Assembly: GCA_003254885.1 (NCBI GenBank)
Contig: QANT01007335.1
Location: 1 to 64,000 of the forward strand
Origin: Purshia tridentata
Lineage: Eukaryota > Streptophyta > Magnoliopsida > Rosales > Rosaceae
Reading direction: 5' to 3'
Length of the DNA: 64,000 nucleotides
A program made the position numbers and the translations under genes. How positions within the stretch are numbered: position 1 is the stretch's first letter; each line of letters opens with the position of its first letter. The notes beneath the pieces are model-generated. The model was not told the DNA's origin, ran no database searches, and saw only the letters and a list, made by a program, of their open reading frames with translations. This document shows, in pieces, positions 23,101 to 34,779 of the stretch.

Positions 23101-26100
23101 CCGAGTCAACTTCTCCTTTTAATGTACAAGTTGAAGTTTGAAACTGGAGATACTTGAAAACTTCAAAACTGATTGTGGACTTTTTATCCAAAGCGGGGAA
23201 AATAGATGTCATATTGAAGTGACTCGTACACGCAAAATGGCCAAACAGGAGCTTTTAAAAGCAGTCAGTATGGCTGGTTGTTTAAAGGTTTAAGGCACTA
23301 ACTAAATCAAAAGGCAAATTAATCCGTCATCAAACAATCACATACCAGTAGAACTTTTCCATCCTTCCATCACGGATTAAGGGAGCATAAATTGTTGACA
23401 AATCATTTCCTGTAACAATGATAGGAATTCTGTTTGTAACATCTGATTCTCGCCAGTCTTGTCCAATACTAACTCTTGTAGGATTATCGCATAGATTCAT
23501 CAAAGTTCCAACAACAATTTGATTATTGACTGTCATTTGAGTGTTTCCTAGAAAAGAAGAGACAATAACACATTTTCACTTAAATTGAAACATGAATAAA
23601 AAAGAAAAGGTCAGTTCAATAATTCCTACAAAATGACTAATTTTAGGAAGATATAGAACCCTATATAAGACTTCTTTTCTAGAAAGACAAAAAGAATAAG
23701 AGAAAGAAAAGAAAAAATGTGGTGCTGGCTGATTGATGGGTCTTTGGGTCCCATGCATATCCCTCCTTAGTGGAGGAAGCGGTGATCAGTGTGGCTAGAA
23801 AACCACATGAAGAAAAAAGAGCTTAAGTTGGTGTTGCTCATGTAATGTAAAAGTTGACTGTGTGATATATAGTCATATGTGAAGGAAACAATTCTCCTTG
23901 AAATAAGGAGAGCTATGGCAATAGATAGGTTGGTGGCAGACTTTGTTGAGTGCAAATGGAAGAGCTATATTACATAGCTAGTAGGACGGAGCAGCAAACT
24001 TTGAAAGTAAAGCTTCAGCTCCTTAAATGCATGGCCGTAAAAGTAACAGTCCATGCATGAGGAATTGCCTATAAAAAGGCAGCGACCCATGCATTTCTAT
24101 CAACTCAACACATCCAAACTTCAGAGAATTTGGGAATTATGGAGAGCCTCACTTGTGTGAATTGAGAGAAAAGCCTCAAATGAGTGAGAAGAGAGATCCT
24201 CTTGAGAGAATCCAAGAGATAGTGTTTAGCCACTTTGGTGAGATTGTTTCTTGTAATCCCATTATTTTACATAGCGGAAGAAATTAGTACTGTTGTCCGT
24301 GGACGTAGGCATATTGCCAAACCACGTTGAATTCGGTGTCTCCTTTATTTTTCTTGCCTAGTTATTTGTTGTTTTCCACTTTATTTTGTTATCCCATTTT
24401 TAATCACACAAGAGTGGGAAAATCGATCCACAAGATTATCAAATAATCCATTGGCCTTGTATTAGGCGCCATCTTTCCCAACACTTATTCATATACAAAG
24501 GCTTTCCTTTTATCTTTGTAAATTATTTACTTTCCATTCCAATTCAAACAGTTCTCACCAAATCTACCAAGGCCAGCATCAATGTCATTGATCATCAAAC
24601 AGCTCATCTTGCCCTGCAATAGTGAGGAAAAAGAAAAAACCACATAAGAAATTGAAAGATTGTAGGAAATAAGGAGTGACCATCAATTCACCAACATGAA
24701 TGGAACATAATTAGCATGATTTAAACATAGATACATTGTAAACCAATTTTTCAGAAGCAACTATCTTCTCGTGTTGTCTTCTGTGAATATTATTAATTTT
24801 GCCACAGAACATGCCAGTATTTATGCTGCGAGGGAAGCCCAGCCTTCCATCTTTCGTGAAACATACTTTGACCTCTTAGCCTGAAGGGATACTCTATCAT
24901 TTTGTCAATGGACTAGCTTACTGAGGTACCAAAGCACAGTTCTAGCTTAAATGCTACTGAGATCGGCACTACTGTGCATGGAGGTACAAATAAGGACAGT
25001 TCTTTCTTTCCTGTACCACTACTAAATTTCTCTATATGGTGTATATTGTCAGCAGTTTTTCCCTTTGCATCATCAGTGTCCTCCAATCTATTAACCCTTT
25101 CACAGCTCATGTCTTGATTGCATAGGTTCTTAGTCCCTAGCATCAACAGGGAGAAAAAGGAGAAAACATAAATCCCCTAAATAACTTCTGCCTAGGTTCC
25201 TACAAGTATTTTCAAATTTTGCAACGTCATTCTCAGTTTCCAGTGACTTGAAAGTCTTAACATACCCTTACGCCTATTTTGAACACTTGAACTTTAAAGT
25301 CTAAAATTTTAATTTCATCTTAAAGCTTCGCCCACCAAATTTATCCTTTTGGCAACCCTAATCACTGACTTAAAAGCGGCTCGACATAATTACTCATGTA
25401 GTTTCTAATAAAAAAACAAGGGACCCAAGAAGTTTTTTACCTAGGCATGTGGATCAGAGCAGTGAAACTTTGAATTACATAGAATGCATTTTGAGTTATT
25501 CTTTTAAAGAAGCATCTATTTTCTTTTAAAAAACAATTAAAAGAATCAGAAATTGCAACTTCTTTACCAATTCTTAAGCAGGCCTATCATCTCTCTCTCT
25601 CTCTATTAACAGACCCAAATATAATTAAGAAAAAAAAAAAAAAAAAACAGGTACAAGCATGGCAGTGATCAAAGAGCACTATTTAACTTCATAACCCAAG
25701 ACATACATATAATAATAGTGAAAGTGGTAGAGCTTTTAACTTGGTTCTGGACCACTTGAGAAGCTGCTCTGTAGCGTTCACGTATCAATTTTCCCGGTTC
25801 TCCTGTAATGGAAATTAGAAATGAACATAATTTATGCAAGATGTGTGTGTGTGCATATATATATAAAGTCCACATGTGTATGTCCACACATGAAGTCCGC
25901 CAATATGTATATGTAATGGTATAATTTGAAAACAGTTATAATTTAGGAAGTGGTAAAGTCATTATACAAACTCATCTTACCAGCTCTTTCTGATTCTAAT
26001 TCCCCAGCAGACATAATTACAGGTTCAACTCCCAAGGCTTGAAATATAAGTTCAGTCTGAAATGATTTTCCTTGACCTTTGCCTCCCCAAATACCTGTAA

Positions 26101-28343
26101 GATAAAATCCTAGTGTATCAGAGGACATTTCTATTAACATGTAACCAAGTAAGACTAAAATCATTATCATGCTCATTCTGGAGATATTAAAAGCAATTCA
26201 GAAGATAGTTAAGTTTTAACTTTTAAGGTAACATGCTAAAAGCAACCAAAAAGAAAAGGTTAGACCAATATTTTACCGTAGGGAAGAAAGTGACTTTCCA
26301 AGATATACTAACTGGACATAACATCTTAAGAATCAGACCCACTAAAATTATGAAGAAGTAAAAAACAAAAAGGAAAAGGAAAATATGCTCTTAACATGAA
26401 ATATCTGTGACTTGAAAATTTCATAAAATTATCACCTTTTATGTTCAACAAGAATCCTTACAATAGTAAAACAGTATTGTGAATACATATACCTAAGATT
26501 AAAGGAACTTTAGCATTGAGACGAGGAGCTAGGTAGTTCTTTGCAATGTGACATACTGCATTTCAAAAAAGAAAAAAAAAACCACATATAAGATCACAAA
26601 CATAAATAGATAAAGATGACTTTGATGAGCTGCACAAAACATAACAGAGTGCAATGGTATAAGAATAAAATTATCATTTACAGATTTCATCACAGAAACT
26701 CAAGTCATAAATTTAGAAATTCCTTGTACAAGCCATCTGAAGCATAACATTAAGTGTAAATGAGGAAAATGAAGATTTTTTTCATACAAGCCATTATAAT
26801 ACATTCTCCAAACAAACCAACTTATTTTTATGTTATCTTGCATTGGAGGCAAGGTCACCACAAACTGCAACTAAGAATATTGCGCCAAAAATTAGTGGCG
26901 AAGATAAGACAATGTATTTTTGGCCATAGGCAATGGCATATCCTAAAAACAAACATAAAAAACCCTCATGGACAAAACTGGTCTATAGTTTTCCAAACAA
27001 CCCTGACCTCCAAGGAATGGACAGTACGAGGTGTGGTCGTGGATAATAGTAATATTTTAAAAAAAATTAATAGACAAGAAAATTTTGATTCAAGCTGTGG
27101 TGGTGGATAGTAGTAATACCAATAGTAATACTACGTTTAGTACCAAATAAATTGCTAGAAACTTTTAATTTTAACTTCCTTTCAATCTAAACAATGTAAA
27201 TACGGGAAAAGGTAGGGACTTTGATCAGACCCTTGGCAAACTGACCACATATCAGATAAAATGTATTGTTAATTTGCCAACTAAGGAAATAAACAAAAAA
27301 AAAAATTGTCAAAACTTATATCAAATGGCCACCAAATATACTGAAAGCAAATATTGGGAAAACTCGTAGCACACGATGGTGAAAAAAGCACTTAATTTTA
27401 CCAGGTCTGCTTGACATGAATCATCACAGTTCTTTTTTAACCTTTTGCCCAGTTTAATAGAACTTACCAACTTTATCCTGTCAAACAAAAAGCCAATGGA
27501 AAACACAAAATTACATACCAAAACTTGTCAGACTAAATACAAGAAAAAGATGAATTAAAGTACATAACAAGTAGCAACATGCAGAACTAAGGACTAATAA
27601 GTAATAATAAAATTGACCAACACATAGAGACTTATTATCATTATCAGAGATATATATTACTTTTTTTGGGGTAAGAATAAGATAGCTGAAATTAAAAATG
27701 CTACAAATAGAGCAACTCCAAGCTTCCACCCAAAAAAAGGCAAATGGGTATCACTAGAATTCACTCGAAATGAAGACTATGACTCACAACAACATCACCC
27801 ACCCAACCCCGAAAAAAGAAAAAAGAAAAAAGAGGGTTCAGAATTTAATTTCATCAAAATTCGTTGAAACACAAAACCCAGAAGCAGAAACAAGCATAAT
27901 ATGATTTATACCATGAACAGAGGCGCAATGTAATAATCGCCTTGAAGGTACTGGAAGGACCTGGTGACCTTCTGCCGATAATCGAAGACGATATCGGAGT
28001 CTTTCCCGAGGAACTTTCCGACGAAAAGGTCGTCGACGAGGCCCTGGCGAGCTCCAACGGCGATGTTCATGTTATCGGCCTCTTTGCCCAGCCTGTACAG
28101 GTAGTCCCTTCCCTCGGAGTCCTTGGCCTCCCACGAGGACTGGTCTGAGAGTCTCTTCTTTGCCTCAGCGCCATTGTTGTTGGTGTTATCGGGGTCGGGG
28201 AGAGAAGAGGGATTTGTGGAGCAGCGAAGGGAGGAAATGGGGAGTTGGGGTTTGGGGTTGGAAGGAAATGGGAGGGTTAAAGAAGGACAGTGGGAGAAGA
28301 AAATTGGGGTTCTGGAGAGAAATGGGTTGCCGCAGGGAGTCAT
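20185..28343 (-). CDS. Rubisco activase-like AAA+ ATPase, plastid-targeted (11 coding exons)
   Basis: Exons: 27912-28343, 27468-27477, 26493-26555, 25981-26094, 25741-25802, 24559-24613, 23346-23547, 22651-22757, 22353-22408, 21244-21336 and 20185-20292. All joins keep phase and give 433 residues. Visible parts: a Ser/Pro-rich transit peptide (about 1-60), the block GKEADNMNIAVGARQGLVDD, Walker A GGKGQGKS (172-179), SAGELESERAGEPGKLIRER, Walker B LMINDIDA (about 233-240), TQMTVNNQIVVGTLMNL, RIPIIVTGNDLSTIYAPLIR, and a C-terminus ending SKEYMKNMDD. This matches the Arabidopsis At1g73110-type relative of Rubisco activase rather than canonical RCA. Canonical RCA strips inhibitory sugar phosphates from Rubisco; the role of this branch is less clear. 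An in-frame ATG also exists at 28457; I chose 28343 because it starts a normal transit peptide. Confidence 0.92.
23700..24483 (+). mobile_element. Solo LTR-like relic of a Ty1/copia retrotransposon in an intron
   Basis: This fossil lies between two exons of the Rubisco activase-like gene. It has a promoter-like CCTATAAAAAGG (about 24068), a leader, GTCCGTGGACGTAGGCA and AACCACGTTGAATT motifs typical of plant copia LTR R/U5 regions, and a CCCAACA end at 24483. No internal region or second LTR is present. The left boundary is uncertain, and no target duplication was fixed. Age cannot be estimated from a single LTR. Confidence 0.6.
27468..27477 (-). other. 10-nt micro-exon of the Rubisco activase-like gene
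   Basis: On the minus strand the sequence TTTGACAG/GATAAAGTTG/GTAAGT gives a 10-nt exon with perfect splice consensus on both sides. It supplies Asp-Lys-Val plus the first base of Val, which the family has between the PLFM and CHIAKNYLAP blocks. Without it, the flanking exons join out of frame. This is a strong inference that needs transcript confirmation. Confidence 0.85.
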
Positions 28344-30189
28344 GGTCTGGTTTTTTGGGATTGTGGGTATTGAACTGTGTGTGTATTCACTGTGGTGACT
28401 GGGGGTTGAATTATCGTTAATGGAGGAGTCATCGAGACTGTAAGAGTTTCGCGCCACAAATTAACGGAAGCATACACCCTTGTCCCTGGTGTATTGGTAA
28501 TTTGGTATGGTTAAATGAGTGTTTTTTTTTTTTAATAGTGCTGCTATATGCGCCCTTCTTCTCGTCACACAATCCTATTTAATTTTTATTTTTATATTTT
28601 CTCATTAGTCATTACTAGTCATTGACTCATTACACATCCTACCATTTTCCAAAAATCCACACCACCAAAAAAAAAAAAAACCAATAACAGAGACCCACCC
28701 CCATCTACAGCCACCCTCCCCATTGTCGGACTTTGCTGTCCTCGTCCCTGGCGTGGTGGAGCGTCTCTACATCATCTATTTCTTTCTCTCTCTCTGTTTC
28801 TTTTTCTCTTACGCTATTTCTTTGCACCCTCCCTGTCGGATTGAAATGGCAGCCTCTAGTTCGAAGACCATTTTCGATCTAGAGGTTGGCGACCATGTTG
28901 GCCTCCCTTTTGCGTTCATTAAGGGAGGTGTGAAGAAAGAGAGAGAGAGAGACAAAGAAAGAGAAAGAGAAAGGGAAAGAGGCATAGAGAGAGAGAGAGG
29001 GGGAGATAGGAGGTTGCCGGTGGTGTGGGGCTCGACTGCCAAGGGCGGTGGCTGTGGCGGAGTGGTAGAGGCTGGCCATAGGTTGGTCGAGTTGTAGTTT
29101 TGAGTTTTTTTTTTTCAATTAAAAAAAAGGTTAATTGACTTTAGGTATCAAATTTCAATAATTTTTTAGTTTAACTACCAACATTTAATAGTATTTTAAA
29201 TTAGGTACTATTTGAAAAATCAAACATAATAATATAGTAAAAGGTACTATAATTCACAAATATTACATCACATGCCACTATAATAAATATATATTTATAT
29301 ATTACATTCATACTATTACATTAACTTATACTATATTGTATTAAAACTAAAAAAAATCAATCCAATCACATCTTAACTGTGACTGTCTCACAATTTAATT
29401 GTGATTGTCTTGGTAAGTTGAAAGAGACAACTCTCACCACTATACTTTGTATTACTTTAAGTAAAAGAATTGTTTTGACTTCTATTTATACTATATTGTA
29501 GTACAATTTTTCTTTAAAAAAATTTCAATTCAATCACAACCTAAGTGTAATTGCATCACAATTTAGCTGTGATTATCGTTCAGTCATAATTAAATTTGAA
29601 GTTGAGTGTCGTACAGTTACAATTAAAACTAAAATTGAGACTATATTAACTAATTTCTAAGACAATATAAAAGTATCAAGGGCAATTTTGTCAAAACTTT
29701 ATAAATTTTATCTAAGACTCATCATATGTGGGCCAAAGGATAGTAAAAGGGCAAATTTGTCAAACAAATGGGCTGTAAATTTGTGACCTATTCTAAAAAT
29801 CAAGTTTATTAATTAGTAGCCAAACCTAAAAATTATGAGTAAAACTGATTTTTTAAAAAAGTATTGAAATTAGATATTTAATCTTAAATTTCTATAAATA
29901 AAAAATCATGTTAGTCTTTTTTATTGTCTTTTAATATTGAATAATAGGGTAATTTTACAAATTCAATAAAGTGTGAGTGTAAGAAGAAAATGGATGTGCA
30001 TATAACAAAACTTTCTTAATATAGAGACGCATGATTCAAAAATACCGTATTTGTGATTGTAGTATTATATGTGATTTTACTTTTAGAATATGCATTTAAA
30101 ATTTATTTTTATATATAATCCATATGCATGTGATGTTATGAGAGAATTGTCTTATGTGATGATCGATTCATAGTTTAAGAAAACAATAT
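28344..30189. other. Intergenic upstream of the RCA-like gene, with a GA-rich tract
   Basis: The part nearest 28344 is the promoter and leader of the minus-strand RCA-like gene. A GA-rich simple repeat spans about 28934-29010 and creates spurious reading frames on both strands. The rest to 30189 is AT-rich. I see no gene. Confidence 0.45.
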
Positions 30190-31560
30190 ACTAAGTGGGG
30201 TGTATTCAATTAAGATTTTAATAGACTTTTATAGAGTTTTTAAAAGTCATTAACTTTTGCAGAGTTTTTAAAAGTCATTGACTTTTGCAGAATTCATAGA
30301 TTTTTAACAACTTTTATAGACTCCATATAGATTTTCACAGACTCCATATAGATTTTCATAGACTCTATATAAATCTTCATAAACTCTATACAGACTTTGA
30401 TTCCAATTATTTTGAAAGATTTATAAAACTCTTTAATGTTCTAATTCTATTAGTTTTTGTTTCTATTAATTCTATTTTGAAAATGGACACTATTTAATAC
30501 TCAAAAACAATTTTGGGTATTGGGTATTGGCTTTCATTATTGTAGAAGGCCTTAGAAAGCCAGCCCATCAATTATTACTTCAACTAACAGTTTGACTAAT
30601 ATATAGTTATAATAAAACTTATACAAAAGACAAATTAGAAACAAATAAAAAATATAATTTTTCTCATTCAATCAGAGTTCAGATATTATACTAGCTTTAT
30701 AATTATATATTATAATAAATAATGTTGGGCTATAATTTTCTCCAAAAATAGGACCATAAATGGAAATACCACAAATACATATGTATAGCAAACACAATGA
30801 TTTTGGAAATGTAGGATCATTTCAAATAATCAATTTATATATATATATATTTATGGAGAAGCAATTAGAGGGGCAATTTTTATTTTAGCTACGATTCATT
30901 GGCTTATTAGATCCAATATGATTGTAATACAAAGCATTGTCTTGATTTTGATCACCAATGTGATTTTCCAATTTTTTTTCTTTTTCTAAGGATGTGATTT
31001 TCAAACATGCAACAAGCATGCTATAACTCTTTTATTTCTCCATTAATAACTTATATACATATTTTATACATATACTCTTGATTGAACTATGGATATGAAT
31101 TATGAAAGTACCAATGTTATAAAAAGTTAATGTTGATTATGGGGGTGGGCTTTGGTGCTAATGAAATATAAATACCATTTTTTGTTTTACATTTTATTAA
31201 TTTTTGAAATAAAAATAAAAAATATATTTGAAATCCTTTGAAATCTGCAAGAGAAAGGCTGAAAAATTATTGACTTTAATATAACATAGTTTACACTCCA
31301 AAGTCTATGAAAGTCTATCATTTAATAAATTCTTTATAACTCAATGACTTTTTGAATAACACATCACTTTTATAGACTTTTTAAAAGTTTTGATTGAATA
31401 CCACCAGACTTTTTCAAACTTTTTAAAAGTCTTAATTGCATAACACTATATTTTCATAGACTCTTTAAAAGTCTTGATTAAATACTATCTGACATTTAAA
31501 TTCCATCAAAGTTATTTAAAATCCTAATTGAATTAACTCCCCTAAGTTATTTGTCATTAA
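30190..31560. repeat. TIR DNA-transposon remnant (about 1.36 kb) with internal tandem repeats
   Basis: The left end GGGGTGTATTCAATTAAGAT and the right end AATCCTAATTGAATTAACTC plus CCC are inverted copies, and both sides are followed by TAAGT, possibly a target duplication. Inside, a unit of about 27 bp with TTTTTAAAAGTCATT is repeated, and a unit of about 22 bp (AGACTCCATATAGATTTTCA) occurs about four times near 30317-30400. Similar AAAAGTCTTGATT motifs recur near the right end. No transposase reading frame is visible, so this is a non-autonomous element of uncertain superfamily. Confidence 0.6.
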
Positions 31561-31954
31561 AATATTTTTTACTGCAGTTAATAGACAGCTCATATTTGCC
31601 CGCAACCAAAGTTCTATTTCCCCCTCCCTCTCAGTCAAAAAGTAAGAAATGCTGAAATGAGGCAACGTATTTGTTGAAATGTCTCAAAACGTATTGTCTA
31701 CCTTCATACAAAAAGAAAATCAAGCCAAACCAAGATGATATTAGAGGCTGACATCTAATCCAAATCAACAATCTATGCCTCTACAGGTGATAAGCAAAAG
31801 TGGTTGAAATGATAACCTCAAAACACCACAATCTACTTTGCATAACTATCTAATTCCATCATATATATGGAGTTTTGATGATATTATAAACTTAAGCCTT
31901 CTTAAGCAACACAAACCACCACAAAAACTCTGCCATCTCAATGCCTCTCATCAT

Positions 31955-33475
31955 TCAATTTCTCTGGCAACCACCATGAGTACGTGTCCATTCTTCTCCA
32001 CATCCATAGCAAAATTGGAAATTGCATCTGAAACACAATACAAGATAGATAAGCTTCCACCAAGTAAACTATGCAAAAGCACAAAACCTACATTAGTCAA
32101 TAATTTTATTACATCATTAACTAAAACTTAGATGCAGAGAGAAGCAAGGTTCCATTTGCCTAATCATCATTTAAAGGGTAATGCTCCTTTGCTAAATATC
32201 TAGACATATTGATTATGTTGTACTGTGAATATGAAACATACAAATAAGATTTCAACTGATTAAGTCTCTAAATTGATAGTCAAGCAACATAAAACATCAA
32301 ATCATCTAGTAAGATAAACTTTCATCCTTTTTAAATCCATTAAGCATATAAGATGAGAAATTACTTAAGACTGTGACATTTATGGTGCAGTTATGAATAA
32401 ATGCTTTATGTAAAGAACAAACAATCATAAACTTATATGTCTGATAAAATTTCTGAAGACATATACAACAACCGAACTCAAACACTGACCTGCAAGTAAT
32501 GTGCAAACAACCTTCAGTCTTCTCCACATAAAATTTGCACAAGGGACACCTCTTCCACTTCTTCTCCTTGGCAAGCTCCTTCACCATTAGATCTTCCCTC
32601 CTTCTCTCATCCTCATTCAACCTCTGAAACTCCCCACACTCAACCCCTGGATGCCATGGCACTTGACACCCTGCACAGAACAATCTATGGCAAACAGGGC
32701 ACTCTGACCGCCTCACAACCTCTCCACCTTCATTGTCAATCACCATAACTATTGAGCAATCCTTGAAGGGACAGTAGATTTTCTGGGCCCCCAGAACCAG
32801 GGCCTCACAAAGGGCTTGGTCCCACCTTTCAAGGACCTCTTTGGGCAGAAGTGGCCTACAGGCCTCCATTTTCAGGACTGCTTTACAGTCCAATCCAGGA
32901 CAAGTGACTGTGTGTATGCTTTCTTGGAGTTTTGTGGCCACATGTTTGGTCACACAATCAGAGCAGAAGGAGTGAACACAGCTATCATTGTGGAACATCT
33001 GATCAGTCCCTTTGATTTCAACACAAATCTCACACAAGATTTTAGATGATGATTGAGATTCATGGGATGGACTGGATTGGCCTACTTGGATTGTTGCCGG
33101 AGTTGATGATGATGATGGGGCAAACGACATGACATTGAGTGTCGTTTGGGAGTTGGTGGTGGCAGCTGCAGAGGCCATTAGAGCCTCTTGGAAGTGCAAC
33201 TGCACTACTTGGGTTGTTGCTTGGATTGTTGTCGGTGTTGATGATGATGATGATGGGGCAAACGACAGAACACCGTGTGACATTTGGGAGTTGGTGGTGG
33301 TGGTGGCTGCAGAGGCCATTAGAGCCTCTTGGAACTGCAACTCTTCTGCGTACTTGGAATCGGATACTGGTGCTGTTGGGTCAATCTCGTCATCATGGGT
33401 TGCATCAAAGAGAGCTGAGAAGTAGAAGTCATCCACATACATGTGAAGATCGGAGGCTGATGACTGTTGGGCCAT
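31955..33475 (-). CDS. RBR-type E3 ubiquitin ligase, copy A (2 exons)
   Basis: Exon 1 is 32490-33475 and exon 2 is 31955-32027; the product is 352 residues. Order: an acidic N-terminus, two copies of a repeat of about 45 residues (about 47-91 and 93-132), RING1 starting CEICVE (about 148-198), IBR (about 235-280), and RING2 starting RCPLC (310). RING2 contains the probable catalytic Cys in EGCLHITC (323) and is completed by exon 2 (CNFQFCYGCGEEW). RBR ligases take ubiquitin from an E2 onto the RING2 cysteine before passing it to the target. The plant relatives RSL1 and RFA proteins act on ABA receptors; that role is not shown here. Copy A lacks a membrane tail. The start MAQQSSASD is shared with copies B and C. 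Confidence 0.88.
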
Positions 33476-33493
33476 GTTCTGATCTCCACTAAT

Positions 33494-33991
33494 ACAAGCA
33501 GTTTCTTTTCTTAAACACTATAATCTCATTCTCCACTGGCTAGTGTTCCTTCCTTCAGCGGTTTTCCCCTTTTGGAATTTGACTTGACTTGAGATGATAT
33601 ATATCTTAAAAGTATTTTAATAAAGAATTAATCGATTCATTTTTTTATAATTTCTTAATTTCAGAATAAAAATTGTGTCGATTCCAATGGTGGGGAGTGG
33701 TTTGGTTTTTCTTTCTTGTTCTTAAATTTTAATTGATGACAAACAAGCAGTTTCTTTTCTTAAACACTATAATCTCACTCTCCACTGACTAGTGTTCCTT
33801 CCTTGAGCGGTTTTCCCCTTTTGGAATTTGACTTGACTTGAGGTGATATATATCTTAAAAGTATTTTAATAAAGAATTAATCGATTCATTTTTTCATAAT
33901 TTCTTAATTTCAGAATAAAAATTGTGTCGATTCCAATGGTGGGGAGTGGTTTGGTTTTTCTTTTTTGTTCTTAAATTTTAATTGATGACAA
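33494..33991. repeat. 249-bp tandem duplication upstream of RBR copy A
   Basis: Units 33494-33742 and 33743-33991 are nearly identical, with only a few differences. Each begins ACAAGCAGTTTC and ends AATTGATGACAA. The unit contains the conserved upstream block GGAATTTGACTTGACTTGAG that also precedes copies B and C, so copy A carries its proximal promoter twice. Confidence 0.92.
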
Positions 33992-34339
33992 TCTTTTTTA
34001 TTTTTGTGGGTTTAGTTATATTTTTAGTTTGCTGTTAAGTATAAAATATCATTTTGTTTTATAAAAACAGATTTTAAAGTTTTAAAATTTATTTAATGGT
34101 AAATTGAGAAATTTCAGAAATTTTTTATTTATTTAACAGAAAAATGGACGGAGGTAATGGATTGGTATTAAGAAGAAAGTTGAGGTGGTATATCAACACA
34201 ATTTTTTAATTTTTAAAGCATAAGTCATAAGTTCATAACATAACAAGTCGATGGACAAATTTGTCAGCAGCCAATATTACGACCCATAAAGTCTATGATG
34301 TGCATCAATATACATTTGATTTCCAAACAATCACTACTT

Positions 34340-34500
34340 AGTTTGGACTGTATTAGACTAGTTGGGTTGCTTGGATTGTTGTTGTTTTTGATGATGATGA
34401 GGAAGACGACATAACATTATGTGTCGTCTTGGAGCTGCAACTCTTGTACAAATTACCAAAGGGTGAATGTAGGAGCAAAAATATCCAATTTTGAAGGAAA
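34340..34500 (-). pseudogene. RBR N-terminal fragment (relic F)
   Basis: A short stretch matches the N-terminal, serine-rich coding region of the RBR copies (GTTGCTTGGATTGTTGT, GACGACATAACATT, CTGCAACTCTTG). It lacks every RING domain. It is most similar to relic E near 44.0-44.2 kb, including the sequence after it, so the two come from the same duplicated segment. Confidence 0.7.
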
Positions 34501-34779
34501 TTAATTAAAATAAAAAGAAAACTCCATTATTATTAAAAGTTTCTCTTTTCTTTCCATAAACGAAAAAGATGGAGATAAAAAGATCTAAGCTAACAAAAAA
34601 GGATCACAGACTTTAAACTAAAATAACTGTAACAACGGCTTTTCTATCTAATGATCCTTCCTGTCCTTCAAGTATTTTCGCTGCCTTTTCCAACTTAAAT
34701 AAACAGGTTCTTAACAAATATGCTTTTGAGAGTAAAACATATTAAGCATGCTTGTTCTTGTCTTTCTAGAAATGTCTCA

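Noticed and set aside
28723-29118. Overlapping open frames on both strands
   Set aside because: They come from a GA/CT simple repeat and have no family match.
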